A stretch of DNA of 64,000 bases, from the NCBI GenBank assembly GCA_005888095.1, contig VBKF01000098.1, positions 1-64,000 on the forward strand. Reading direction: 5' to 3'. Origin of the DNA: Deltaproteobacteria bacterium. Its GTDB lineage: Bacteria > Desulfobacterota > Binatia > DP-6. Every line of letters begins with the position of its first letter. The stretch's first letter is position 1. Shown here in pieces: positions 25,218-34,373 of the stretch. The translations under genes and the position numbers were made by a program. The notes under the pieces were generated by a model, which made no database searches, had not been told where the DNA came from, and saw only the letters and a list, made by a program, of their open reading frames with translations.

Positions 25218-26890
25218 CAGGCGCCGGGCTCCAGGTAGCCGAGCGCCGTGAGGCGGTCGCGCACGTCGCGTTCGTCGGCTCGGTCGTACCCGAGGGGACG
25301 GCCGGCCGGCACCGGCACCGGGTCGGGGCCGAGCCGCGCCGGCGCCTCCAGGGCCGCACCGATCGGCCGTCCGTCGAGCGCCTCGGGCACCGGCACGCCG
25401 CCGAGCGCGAGCAGCGTGGGCAGGACGTCGACGATGTCCGCGGCCGGGAGCTCGCCGGCGGCACGCACGCCAGGTCCGGCCAGCACGAAGAGGCCATGGC
25501 GGCGGTGCGACCCGTTCATGCCGCTCCCCTTGCCGCCGCCGTGCTCGTGGGGTGCGAGCCGGCGGATGGCGGGCCCGGGCCCGCCGCTGCGCAGGCACGA
25601 CGGCGTGTAGCCGTCGACGCGCGCGAGCTCGAGGAGGAGATCGGGTGCCGAGGAGACGAACGGACCTCGGTAGAGCTCCTCGCGCCGCCAGACGCGCCGC
25701 ACGACCGCCCGCCCCGCCTCGTCGCGCCATGCGAGGAGCCCGCGCGCGATGTCGTCGCGCGCGCGGTCGTAGTCCGTCGGCTCGACCGTCCCCTCCGGCT
25801 CGCGGCCGCGCAGGTTGAGCCAGACGCTCGGGTGATAGTCGAGCTCTTCCGAGAACGCGACGGTGCGCCGCCAGTCGATGCCGCCGAGGCGATGGAGGCT
25901 TTCGAGCCGGCTCGCCGCAGCCGGCAGGCGGCGCACGAGCCCGCCGAGCAGCTGATGCGGGACCGCGCGGAGCACGATCCCGCGCCCCGCCCCCGCCAGA
26001 CGCGCGACCGGCCCCGGCCGCGCGAAGGCGAGGAGGCCGCACTCGGCGAGGCCGCGGTTCAGGTGAACGACCCGGTCGCCGGCGCCGCCGCTGCCGTGGT
26101 CCGACACGACGGCCACCGCCGCGTCCACGGGCGCCGCGGCGAGCAGCTCGCCGAGCGCCGCGTCGAGCGCCTCGTAGACGCGCCGGACGGCGTCCGCGAA
26201 CGGCCCGGGCGCATGGCGCGGCGAGTGCGGGTCGTGGAAGCGCCAGAAGTGGTGGGCCACGGTGTCCGACTCGCCGAAGACCACCATGAACCCGTCCCAG
26301 CGCTCGCGGCCGAGGAGCGTCCGGGCGAGCGTCGTACGCCGTGCGATGCCGTCGAGCAGGCGCCCGAGGGCGGTCGCGTGCCAGCCGGGCCCGGTCGCGA
26401 TCTCCTGGAAATCGGCGAACGGCAGGCGGCCGACCAGGCGCGCGATCTCCGGGTAGAGGGCGCGCGGATGGACGAAGGAGCCGTCGATGGCCGTCGCGAG
26501 CGGGCTGTCGAACCCGCTCACCATCACGCCGGCCACGGGCTCGGGCGGATAGGTCGCCGGCACGGTGAGGACGGCGACGCGCCGGCCGGCGGCCGAGAGC
26601 CGCGTCCAGAGCGCCGGGGCGCGGCGATGGCTGCCGTTGACGAACCGGACGCGGTAGGTGCCGGGGACGCGCGCGCTGAAGTCGAAGATGCCGTGCCGTC
26701 CCGGGTTGACGCCCGTCACGAGCGACGTCCAGGCCGGGAACGTCGCCGGCGGGACGGTCGAGCGGAGCCGGCCCCACGCGCCACGCTTCATCAGCGCGGC
26801 GAGCACCGGCAGCCGTCCCTCGTCCGCCCATGGACGGACGAGATCCAGGCTGGCGCCGTCGAGCCCGATGACGAGGAGCGGCGCCGGCAC
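25217..26890 (-). CDS. Alkaline phosphatase superfamily phosphodiesterase/phosphotransferase
   Basis: 557 residues without obvious signal peptide. The N-terminal LLVIGLDGASLD gives the first metal ligand, T50 in PPATFPAWTSLVTG is the nucleophile position of the NPP-type branch, and VSDHGSGGAGD and EHGGGKGSGMNG carry the other metal ligands. The C-terminus ends RLTALGYLEPGA, the LGYL tail seen in many members. In a glycan locus it may remove or transfer a phosphorylated group. It couples by one base to the next gene and follows the membrane-anchored relative at 26894. Confidence 0.85.
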   Translation of the reverse strand: MPAPLLVIGLDGASLDLVRPWADEGRLPVLAALMKRGAWGRLRSTVPPATFPAWTSLVTGVNPGRHGIFDFSARVPGTYRVRFVNGSHRRAPALWTRLSAAGRRVAVLTVPATYPPEPVAGVMVSGFDSPLATAIDGSFVHPRALYPEIARLVGRLPFADFQEIATGPGWHATALGRLLDGIARRTTLARTLLGRERWDGFMVVFGESDTVAHHFWRFHDPHSPRHAPGPFADAVRRVYEALDAALGELLAAAPVDAAVAVVSDHGSGGAGDRVVHLNRGLAECGLLAFARPGPVARLAGAGRGIVLRAVPHQLLGGLVRRLPAAASRLESLHRLGGIDWRRTVAFSEELDYHPSVWLNLRGREPEGTVEPTDYDRARDDIARGLLAWRDEAGRAVVRRVWRREELYRGPFVSSAPDLLLELARVDGYTPSCLRSGGPGPAIRRLAPHEHGGGKGSGMNGSHRRHGLFVLAGPGVRAAGELPAADIVDVLPTLLALGGVPVPEALDGRPIGAALEAPARLGPDPVPVPAGRPLGYDRADERDVRDRLTALGYLEPGA

Positions 26891-26893
26891 CGG

Positions 26894-28756
26894 TCAGTTC
26901 ACGTAGCCGAGCGCCCGCAAGCGTTCCGTCGTCGCGGCGTCGACGCCACGCTGCTCGCTCGCCCCTGCATGCGCCCGCGCCTCGAGCACCGAGCGGCCGA
27001 GCTCGGCGCGCATGGTCTCCTTCTGGGCCGGCTGAGAGGCCTCCAGGTTGGCGTGCTCGCCGGGGTCGCGGCCGACGTCGAACAGCGCCTCGGGCGGGAG
27101 CCCGCGCGGGTTCCCGGGATTCGCGCTGATGAACTTCCACTCGCGCGTGCGAACGGCCTGCAACACGTTGCCCTCGAGGTCCTCCTCCGCGAACACGCTC
27201 GCGCGGGCGGGGGGCGCGCCGCCGTCGAGCGGCAGCGGATGGCCCGGGAGCGCGGCCGGCACGGTGAGGCGGGCCGCGGTCAGGACCGTCGGGGCGATGT
27301 CGAGGCTGGTGGCGAACTCGTCGACCACCCGGCCCGCCCCGCCCGCGACCGGCGGCTTCACGATGATCGGCACGTGGATCTGCTCGTCGTAGAGCGTCGT
27401 ACCGTGCCACCAGCCGCCGTGCTCCTGGAACTCCTCGCCGTGGTCGGCGGTGAGCACGATGAGCGTGCGGTCGTAGAGGCCGCGGGCGCGGAGGTCGTCG
27501 AGGAGCACGCCGAGCTGCTCGTCGAAATACGCGATCTCGCCGTCGTAGAGCTTGCGGTAGAGCCCGACCACCGACGCGGGGGGATTCGGATTCGCGACCC
27601 GCGCGTAGCCTTCGCCGTTGAACGGGTGGACGAAGTACGGGTCGTGCGGGTCCATGTAGTGGGCAAAGACGAAGAAGGGCTCCTGGCGCGCCGCGGGCGA
27701 TGCGAGCCAGGCCTTCACGGCGGCGGTCACGACCTCGGCCGGCTGATAGTAGTGGTGCACGTCGACGGCGTGCGCGAAGAAGCGCTCGCGTACCAGGCGG
27801 AGCCCGTTGTAGAGCGTCAGCTGCGCCGCGGCCTCGCTCGCGCCGAAGAAGAAGCTCGGGGCGAGGTAGCGGAACTCGTCGAAGCCCTGCTGGAAGTTGA
27901 ACGCCGCCGAGACGTTCACGTTGTCGGCGAAGCCGACCGTGTGGTAGCCGCCGCGCGCCAGCATCTCGGCGAGCGTGTCGACGCGGTCGGGCAGGATGTC
28001 GGCCTTGTGCACGGCACCGTGCGAGGCCGGGTAGAGGCCGGTCAGGATCGTCGCCACCGACGGACGCGTCCACGACGCCTGTGAAAACGCGTTCGCGAAC
28101 CGGAGCCCCGCGGCCGCCAGCGCGTCGATGTGCGGCGCGCGCCCGCCGGTGTAGCCGTAGCAGGAGAGGTGGTCGGCGCGCAGCGTGTCCACCATGATCA
28201 GGAGCACGTTCGGCGCGCCGGCCGGCGCGGGCGTGCGCGCGGGCGCCGCCGGCGGGACCGGCGCAGGCACGAGACGGGCGGCACCCGCGGCGATCGCCGC
28301 GAGGAGGCCGGCGGCGAGGGCCGCGGCGCCCGGCCGTGTCACCAGCCGCCGGCGCGTCGCCATGCCGGACAGCGCCCGCCAGAGGGCGGCCGCGATGCCG
28401 ACGAGTGCGAGGGCCGCGGCACCCTGAACGGCGAGCGGCACGAGGCCGGAAGGCACCTGCTCGAGGAACACGTCGCGGATCACCCGGAAGCGTCCGACGA
28501 CGCCCGCAAGCCCGACGCCCACCAGGGCGAACGCCAGCGCGAAGCCGTCCGTGCCGACCACCGCCGCGAGAATCCCGAGCCCGAGTCCCCCCGCGCCGCC
28601 GACGAGCCCGTAGGCCAGGAGCGCCCAGGCGAGCGCGGGCGTCTCGCCGGCGCCGTGCGCGTGAAACCAGACGGCGAGCGCCTCGGCCCCGCCCACCGCC
28701 GCCCCTGCCACGAGCCCGCCGGCGAGCCCGGCGCCGACCATGCGTCCTCTGTCCAT
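26894..28756 (-). CDS. Membrane-anchored sulfatase-like protein with Thr at the nucleophile site
   Basis: 620 residues. Four or five N-terminal helices (to about residue 160) anchor a periplasmic sulfatase-fold domain starting at NVLLIMVDTLRADHLS (metal ligand D190). At the position of the formylglycine Cys/Ser it has Thr230 (SWTRPSVATILTG), so it should not be a true formylglycine sulfatase; phosphoethanolamine- and phosphoglycerol-type transferases use Thr here. LTADHGEEFQEHG supplies further metal ligands and the end is RLRALGYVN. ATG 28756 shares one base with the lipoprotein stop. Confidence 0.87.
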   Translation of the reverse strand: MDRGRMVGAGLAGGLVAGAAVGGAEALAVWFHAHGAGETPALAWALLAYGLVGGAGGLGLGILAAVVGTDGFALAFALVGVGLAGVVGRFRVIRDVFLEQVPSGLVPLAVQGAAALALVGIAAALWRALSGMATRRRLVTRPGAAALAAGLLAAIAAGAARLVPAPVPPAAPARTPAPAGAPNVLLIMVDTLRADHLSCYGYTGGRAPHIDALAAAGLRFANAFSQASWTRPSVATILTGLYPASHGAVHKADILPDRVDTLAEMLARGGYHTVGFADNVNVSAAFNFQQGFDEFRYLAPSFFFGASEAAAQLTLYNGLRLVRERFFAHAVDVHHYYQPAEVVTAAVKAWLASPAARQEPFFVFAHYMDPHDPYFVHPFNGEGYARVANPNPPASVVGLYRKLYDGEIAYFDEQLGVLLDDLRARGLYDRTLIVLTADHGEEFQEHGGWWHGTTLYDEQIHVPIIVKPPVAGGAGRVVDEFATSLDIAPTVLTAARLTVPAALPGHPLPLDGGAPPARASVFAEEDLEGNVLQAVRTREWKFISANPGNPRGLPPEALFDVGRDPGEHANLEASQPAQKETMRAELGRSVLEARAHAGASEQRGVDAATTERLRALGYVN

Positions 28757-30729
28757 CACCGCGTCCCCTCCAGCAGCGCGTGGCCCTCCATCTCGGGCGG
28801 CACCGCCACGCCGAAGTAAGCGAGCGCGGTCGGTGCGAGGTCGACGATCGCCGCATCCACCCCCGCCCGCAGCGCGCGGTTCGAGAGGATGATGCCCGGC
28901 GTGTCGGCCACGTCGGACGCCGCGTGGTCGCCGCTCCACTTCTTGTCGTTCGGCTCGAGGAGCGCCGCCGGGATGCCGCCGAGCGGCGTACGCCACGAGG
29001 TCCGGTAGCCCTCGCGGAAGGCGACCTGCAGGTCGGGCCGGCGCGCGGGCGGCGCGCCCGGGAAGATGTCGGGGCCCTTGTAGACCTTCTGCACGATGTG
29101 GTCGCCGGTCGCGGGGTCGACCTCGGCCTCTAGGCCGCGCGCGATCGCGTCGAGCAGCGCGTCGTAGTCCGCTCCGGGAGCCACGATCCCTTTTCCCTCC
29201 CGGCCGCGCAGGTTCACGTAGATCTGCCCGGTCCCGAGGGCGTAGGCGCGGCTGCGGCTCCAGTCGACGCCCGGGAAGAAGTCGGCCTCGCGCTCGGCCG
29301 CCCGGACGTTGCCCTGCACGAGGAAGCCGTGGTCCCGCAGCCAGCTGTTGAGGTTGAGACCCGTGCGGTAGCTGTGGAACCCGTGGTCCGAGATGACGAG
29401 CAGGGTCGCGTCGGTGCCGAGCCGCTCCGTGACCTCGCCGATGATCGCATCCATGCGCTCGTAGACGCGCAGCACGGCGTCGCCGTAGCGCGCGGCGAGC
29501 ACCGGGTCGTAGCGGGGGTGTGTCGGGTCGAGCAGGCGGTAGAACATGTGCGCCACCCGATCCGTCTGCGTGAAGGCCGACACGAAGAGATCCCAGTCGG
29601 GACGCTCGAGCTCGTGCAGGGTGCTGGCGCGCACTTCGTCCATCGTCCGATGGAGGTCGGTGAGGAAGGCTTCCTCGTCGACCCGCTCGGCGTTGAGCGA
29701 CGCGGTGTCCTCGGACCAGCCGACCGTCTTGTAGGGACCGAGCGCCGCCGCCAGCTCGCCCGCGTACCCGGGGGGCGCGCTGATCGGCACGAAGGGTGCC
29801 GAGGGGGCGTAGTTGAGCGGCGAGAGGTAGATGCGCAGCGGCTCGGCCGAGACGACGTGGAAGCGGCAGAGCCCGGCGACCGACACGAGCGGCAGGCCGA
29901 GCGGTGCCACCACGGGAAGCCGAAAGGCGTACCAGGCGCTCCAGCCGCCGCGCGGCACGCGCTCCTCGCGGCCCGCGAAGCGCACGGTCACCGTCCCGGC
30001 GGCACGGTCGACGTGGAAGCCGAGATGAAGAGGAAGCGGCGGCCGGCCGTCGCCGCGCGGATCGGGCGGGCCAGGGATATCGGCCTCGGCGTCGTCACCG
30101 CGGAGCAGGAGCGAGAAGAGGCGCCCGCCGCCGGGATCCGCGTGCGTGCCGGGCTCGAGGTCGCTGGCAAGATACGTGAACGTGCTGTTCGTGCCGAGGA
30201 GGTCGGGGACCCCCAGGCCCGAGAGCATCCGCCCGCCGGGCACACGGTCCGGCGGAAAGGCGTACGGCACGCGCAGCACGGTGACCCGCACGCCGTGCGC
30301 CGCCGCGACCTCCCAGAAGGGCGTGCCTTGGCGGCGGCTGTACGCCTCGGCGTGCGCCGTCCGGAAGAGACCCCACAGGAAGCGCGGCGGCCGCACCCCC
30401 CCCGTGCCGACGTCGGGCAGGTAGGTGGCGGGATCGCGCTCCACGAAGTCGAAGATGCCGTGGCGCGCGGGCCCGGTCCCCGTGGCGAAGGTGGTCCAGG
30501 CGACGGGCGACTGGGGCGGGTTCGTGGATGCGAGCGGCCGGAACTCGCCGCGCTCGGCGAGGGCTTTGAGGTGCGGCAGGTGTCCCTCCTCCACCCAGCG
30601 CGAGAGGAGGCGCGGATCGACGCCGTCGAAGCCGAGGATCACGAGGCGCCGCCCCGCGTGCCGACTCGCCTCCCGCTCCCCACCGCAGCCGCTCGCGACC
30701 AGCAGGATCGCGAGCAGCGCACCCACCAT
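28756..30729 (-). CDS. Alkaline phosphatase superfamily lipoprotein
   Basis: 657 residues. An N-terminal lipoprotein signal ends LLVASGC (Cys15), then LVILGFDGVDPRLLSRW (metal ligand D35). The nucleophile position is Ser74 (NPPQSPVAWTTFATG) where relatives have Thr, and VISDHGFHSYRTGLNLN carries the next ligands. A large insertion of about 150 residues before the second half holds a beta-rich cap. Close in layout to the NPP-like AlkP proteins of EPS clusters. It starts at ATG 30729, 14 bases after the winged-helix gene. Confidence 0.85.
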   Translation of the reverse strand: MVGALLAILLVASGCGGEREASRHAGRRLVILGFDGVDPRLLSRWVEEGHLPHLKALAERGEFRPLASTNPPQSPVAWTTFATGTGPARHGIFDFVERDPATYLPDVGTGGVRPPRFLWGLFRTAHAEAYSRRQGTPFWEVAAAHGVRVTVLRVPYAFPPDRVPGGRMLSGLGVPDLLGTNSTFTYLASDLEPGTHADPGGGRLFSLLLRGDDAEADIPGPPDPRGDGRPPLPLHLGFHVDRAAGTVTVRFAGREERVPRGGWSAWYAFRLPVVAPLGLPLVSVAGLCRFHVVSAEPLRIYLSPLNYAPSAPFVPISAPPGYAGELAAALGPYKTVGWSEDTASLNAERVDEEAFLTDLHRTMDEVRASTLHELERPDWDLFVSAFTQTDRVAHMFYRLLDPTHPRYDPVLAARYGDAVLRVYERMDAIIGEVTERLGTDATLLVISDHGFHSYRTGLNLNSWLRDHGFLVQGNVRAAEREADFFPGVDWSRSRAYALGTGQIYVNLRGREGKGIVAPGADYDALLDAIARGLEAEVDPATGDHIVQKVYKGPDIFPGAPPARRPDLQVAFREGYRTSWRTPLGGIPAALLEPNDKKWSGDHAASDVADTPGIILSNRALRAGVDAAIVDLAPTALAYFGVAVPPEMEGHALLEGTR

Positions 30730-30743
30730 GGCGCGCAGACCGC

Positions 30744-31001
30744 CTACTCCTCCGGAAACTCCCGGTCGAGCTCCGCCGCATCGCCGGTCACCCGGATGCC
30801 ACGCGGCGAGAGCTTGTAGAGGTCCTGCGCTTTCCAGTGGAGGAACCGCTGCTGCTCGAGCTCCTTCACGTGCGGCGCCAGGGTCTCGTAATCCAGTCCG
30901 AGCCGTCCCGGCAGGGCGTCGCGCACGTGCAGGTACGGCGTCTCGGGGGCGGCGTCGTGGACCTGGCGATACGCGAGAAGGATCCGGCGCTTCAGATTCA
31001 C
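30744..31001 (-). CDS. Small winged-helix-like protein
   Basis: 85 residues from GTG 31001, with GGGAGGGG just upstream as ribosome binding site. Three predicted helices followed by a basic wing (LGLDYETLAPHVKELEQQRFLHW, then DLYKLSPRGIRVTGDA) look like a small winged-helix/MarR-like fold. It lies 12 bases after the UDP-sugar dehydrogenase stop in the same operon. It may be an autoregulator of the operon or a partner protein; no DNA-binding site could be identified. Confidence 0.55.
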   Translation of the reverse strand: MNLKRRILLAYRQVHDAAPETPYLHVRDALPGRLGLDYETLAPHVKELEQQRFLHWKAQDLYKLSPRGIRVTGDAAELDREFPEE

Positions 31002-31013
31002 CCCACCCCTCCC

Positions 31014-32312
31014 CTAGAGGCGGACAATATTCTCCCCGCCGTAGCCTTGCAAGGCGTTGCGGGTGTCGACGACGAGCGGCGCGGTCTCGGCCACGCTGCG
31101 GTAGTCGAACTCACGATGATCGGTCAGGACGACGACGCAGTCGACGTTCGCCAGGTACCCGTTCCCGAGCGGCAGCGCGTCGAGGCAGAGCCCCTCCTCG
31201 CGGATCGCGGGGATGTAGGGATCGCTGTACGACAGCACCGCCCCCTTCTCGGTCAGGACCTTCATGACGTTCAGCGCCGGCGACTCGCGGAGGTCGTTCA
31301 CGCCGGCCTTGTAGGCCACCCCGAGAACGTGGACGCGCGAGCCGCGCACGCTCTTCTGGTGGCGGTTGAGCGCATCGGTGATCTTCTCCACCACGAAGCG
31401 CGGCATGCTCTCGTTGATGTGCCCGGCGAGCTCGATGAAGCGCGGCTCGAAGCCGTTCATCTTGGCCTTCCAGGAGAGGTAGAAGGGGTCGATCGGGATG
31501 CAGTGGCCGCCGAGGCCCGGGCCCGGGTAGAAGGCCATGAAGCCGAAGGGCTTCGTCTTGGCGGCGTTGATGACCTCCCAGACGTCGATGCCGAGCGCGT
31601 TCGACATGAGGGCCATCTCGTTCACCAGCCCGATGTTGACGCTGCGGAACGTGTTCTCGAGGAGCTTGACCATCTCGGCGACGCGGGTCGAGGACACCGG
31701 GACCACCCGCTCGACGCACTCGGCGTAGAGCGCCGCCGCCGCCTCCGTGCACGCGGGCGTGACGCCCCCCACGACCTTCGGGATGTTGCGCGTGTTGAAG
31801 TGCGGGTTCCCCGGGTCGATCCGCTCGGGCGAGAAGGCGAGGCAGAAGTCGCGGCCCACCCGCAGCCCGGAGGCCTCGAGCGCCGGCTGGACCACCTCCT
31901 CGGTGGTGCCCGGGTAGGTCGTGCTCTCCAGGATGACGAGCTGCCCCCGGCGCAGGTACCGCCGGATCTCGTTGACCGCCGCCACCACGAACGTGAGGTC
32001 CGGGTCCTTCGTCTTGCGCAGGGGAGTCGGCACGCAGATGTTGACGGTATCGACGTCCGCGATCGCGCCGAACTCGCTGGTCGCGACCAGACGACCCGCC
32101 GCGACCTGCTCCGCGACCTCGGCGTCGCCCACGTCGACGACGTACGAGCGGCCGGCCCTGATCCGCTCGACCTTGCTTCGGTCCACGTCGATGCCGGTCA
32201 CGTGCAAGCCCGCGCGCGCGAACTCGACCGCGAGCGGCAGGCCGACGTAGCCGAGGCCGATGATTCCACAGTGCGCCTCGTGGCGGCGAATCTTGTCGAT
32301 GAGCGTCTGCAT
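31014..32312 (-). CDS. UDP-N-acetylhexosamine 6-dehydrogenase (WbpA/WecC/TviB family)
   Basis: 432 residues. N-terminal Rossmann GIIGLGYVGLPLAVEFA, central helix, catalytic Cys271 in GPGLGGHCIPIDPFYLSW and C-terminal VLGVAYKAGVNDLRESPAL match the nucleotide sugar dehydrogenases that oxidise C6 of UDP-GlcNAc or UDP-ManNAc to a uronic acid. The product could be the carboxylate that the AsnB amidotransferases amidate. AGGAGG (32320-32325) lies 7 bases before the ATG. It opens an operon running to 21806. Confidence 0.93.
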   Translation of the reverse strand: MQTLIDKIRRHEAHCGIIGLGYVGLPLAVEFARAGLHVTGIDVDRSKVERIRAGRSYVVDVGDAEVAEQVAAGRLVATSEFGAIADVDTVNICVPTPLRKTKDPDLTFVVAAVNEIRRYLRRGQLVILESTTYPGTTEEVVQPALEASGLRVGRDFCLAFSPERIDPGNPHFNTRNIPKVVGGVTPACTEAAAALYAECVERVVPVSSTRVAEMVKLLENTFRSVNIGLVNEMALMSNALGIDVWEVINAAKTKPFGFMAFYPGPGLGGHCIPIDPFYLSWKAKMNGFEPRFIELAGHINESMPRFVVEKITDALNRHQKSVRGSRVHVLGVAYKAGVNDLRESPALNVMKVLTEKGAVLSYSDPYIPAIREEGLCLDALPLGNGYLANVDCVVVLTDHREFDYRSVAETAPLVVDTRNALQGYGGENIVRL

Positions 32313-32470
32313 CTCGTGTCCTCCTGTCAGCGATCGGTGCGCGGCGGGGAGGCGGAAGGGGCACCGCCTCGGCTCCCGGTCCTCGCGGCGGCGCCCCTTC
32401 CCCCCTGGACGGCGACGGCACCGTGCGCGCCGACGCCCGCAAGTGCTCGCGCGCTGGTGCAGCCGCGGAG

Positions 32471-34336
32471 CTAGCCGGCGACCGAAGCGGCGAGCGCGGG
32501 GGCGGAGCGCACCATCAGGTCGACGGTGTAGATCCGCATCAGCTGGAACGACAGCCGGTGCACGGAGCCGCCGTTCTCCAGCCGCGTGACGTCGGAGATC
32601 CGCTGCCGGATCGCGCGCCGGTCCCAGAGCTCCGCGCGCAAGTCGTCCGCGATCGCGTTCAGCACCCTGCCGGAGCGGAGGAACTCGAAGTTCCCCCAGC
32701 CGAACCGCGGCGGTCCGACGCGACCTCGGGTCGCGAAGTAGAGCCGCCAGCGGTAATCATCCATCTGCCTTCTGACCAGCCGCGAGAGCTCCTGCGCGAT
32801 GACCGGCGCGCCGGCGGGCACCAGCGTCGCGGCGCAGCGAAAACGGAGCAATGCCGGGACGTGCCGGCCGAGCATCGCGCGGTTGAGGGTGTTGTGGATC
32901 TTCGTCTTGACGGGGATCCGGGTCGAGAGGGCGAGCAGCTCGCGATCGGTATACGGCAGCGCGACGTCGACGTCGGCGCGGCAGCTCAGGAGCTGCGCGT
33001 TGATGTACTGCGTGCCCCGCTGCTCGGTCACGAACGCCTCGACGAGCTCGTCGCCGGTGGCGACGCCGCGGTGCTCCAGTCGCCGGAGCGCCGCCTCGAT
33101 GTCGGCGTTGACCGATGCGGCCGGGTCCGGCACCCCGTCCCAGGCTGCCGGCGCGAGATACCACGGCTTCGCCGCACGCCGGGTGAAGAGGAAGTCCCGC
33201 GCGGCGTGATGCCCGTTGGCGGATCCGACGGAGCGGCCCAGCAGTCCGGCGGCCACGGCCGCCATCTTCCGGGTGCCGCCCAGGACCATCGACGGCCCAT
33301 AGTGGCCACCCAGCACCTCGCCGTACACGCCGGCGGAGACCGAGCTGACCCCCGCCTCCCCCAGCACCGCGCCCGCCCGATGCCAGTGGGGAAACAGGAC
33401 GTTCTCGACACGGGCGAAGCCCCGCTCGAGCGCGCCGAGGTCGTAGATCGCCTCGCCGAGCGGCTCCCGATGCAGCGCTACCTCGGCCCACCGGCAGATG
33501 CGCTCGACGAGCCCGAGCTCCCGACTCCCCAGGTCCCCGTGGGTGTACGCCAGGAGCCGGTCCGGTCCCACCTGCTCGAGCATCGCCGCGAAGAGGGTGC
33601 GGGAGTCCCACCCGCCCGACATCATCACGGCATGGCGCCCGGGTGCGGGCAGGCTTCGCCGCACCGCACCGCCGAGGGTGCTCCACGCCTGCTCGACGAC
33701 GTCCCGATTCCCGTCGGTCTCGCCCGGGCTCGCGCTCGCCCAGAGACCGCTCGTCTCGCGCACGGACAGCCGGCCGCCGGCCGGCTCGTAGCGCAGGACC
33801 TGTCCGGGGAGGAGCCGGCGCACGTCCTTGAAGTGGGTCCGACCCTCGAGCGTCCAGTACCGCTCGAGGACCTCGAGGATGCCGATCAGGTCGACGGAGG
33901 CGCCGGTGATGCGCGCCAGCGGGCGCAGACGGCTGCTGAAGAGGAGTCCACCGTCGACGACGCAGTAGTACAGCGGGAAGGAGCCGGTCCACTCCGTCGC
34001 CAGGTGCCAGGCGCCCGATCGCGGGTCGATCGCGGCGACGTTGCCCTTGCACGTCGGCTCCAGATCGAGCTCACCGGAGCGCAACCGATAGAAGCAAGGG
34101 GCGTCGCCACGGGCGAAGTCCTCGGCCAGCCGGTAGATCGACAGCTCGCCGTCGACGGCGAAGTGACCGCCCCCGGGTGCGACGTGCAGCGCCGACCTCG
34201 ACCCGAAGGCGTGCCCCCCGAGCATCCCGCCCGCCGTGTGCACCGCCTCGCTCTTCCCGTACGTGGCCGCAAAGTCCGCGCGCAGCGCCTCGTAGAGGGC
34301 AGGCGGGCACCCGACGCCGCCGAATATCCCAGGCAT
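32471..34336 (-). CDS. AsnB-like protein lacking the glutaminase cysteine
   Basis: 621 residues. The fold is asparagine synthase-like, but the protein begins MPGIFGG, with Pro where class II amidotransferases have the catalytic Cys2, so it cannot hydrolyse glutamine. The synthetase site is present in modified form: MSGGWDSRTLF (residues 239-249), a Trp variant of SGGxDS. Beta-lactam synthetases and lasso cyclases share this loss of Cys and use adenylation to close an amide within their substrate. Here it may form an amide using ammonia or another amine. It starts 37 bases after the small tail peptide gene. Confidence 0.75.
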   Translation of the reverse strand: MPGIFGGVGCPPALYEALRADFAATYGKSEAVHTAGGMLGGHAFGSRSALHVAPGGGHFAVDGELSIYRLAEDFARGDAPCFYRLRSGELDLEPTCKGNVAAIDPRSGAWHLATEWTGSFPLYYCVVDGGLLFSSRLRPLARITGASVDLIGILEVLERYWTLEGRTHFKDVRRLLPGQVLRYEPAGGRLSVRETSGLWASASPGETDGNRDVVEQAWSTLGGAVRRSLPAPGRHAVMMSGGWDSRTLFAAMLEQVGPDRLLAYTHGDLGSRELGLVERICRWAEVALHREPLGEAIYDLGALERGFARVENVLFPHWHRAGAVLGEAGVSSVSAGVYGEVLGGHYGPSMVLGGTRKMAAVAAGLLGRSVGSANGHHAARDFLFTRRAAKPWYLAPAAWDGVPDPAASVNADIEAALRRLEHRGVATGDELVEAFVTEQRGTQYINAQLLSCRADVDVALPYTDRELLALSTRIPVKTKIHNTLNRAMLGRHVPALLRFRCAATLVPAGAPVIAQELSRLVRRQMDDYRWRLYFATRGRVGPPRFGWGNFEFLRSGRVLNAIADDLRAELWDRRAIRQRISDVTRLENGGSVHRLSFQLMRIYTVDLMVRSAPALAASVAG

Positions 34337-34373
34337 GTGTTTCTACCGTTCCTCGGAGTAAGCGAGACCGGCT

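Noticed and set aside
26894-28756. Annotation as a formylglycine sulfatase
   Set aside because: The modified residue must be Cys or Ser; Thr230 is present, so a phosphotransferase-type reaction is more likely.
24099-28856. A 1585-codon minus-strand frame
   Set aside because: Only its final 372 codons (from ATG 25217) make a recognisable protein; the rest is out of frame with the phosphatase and sulfatase-like genes.
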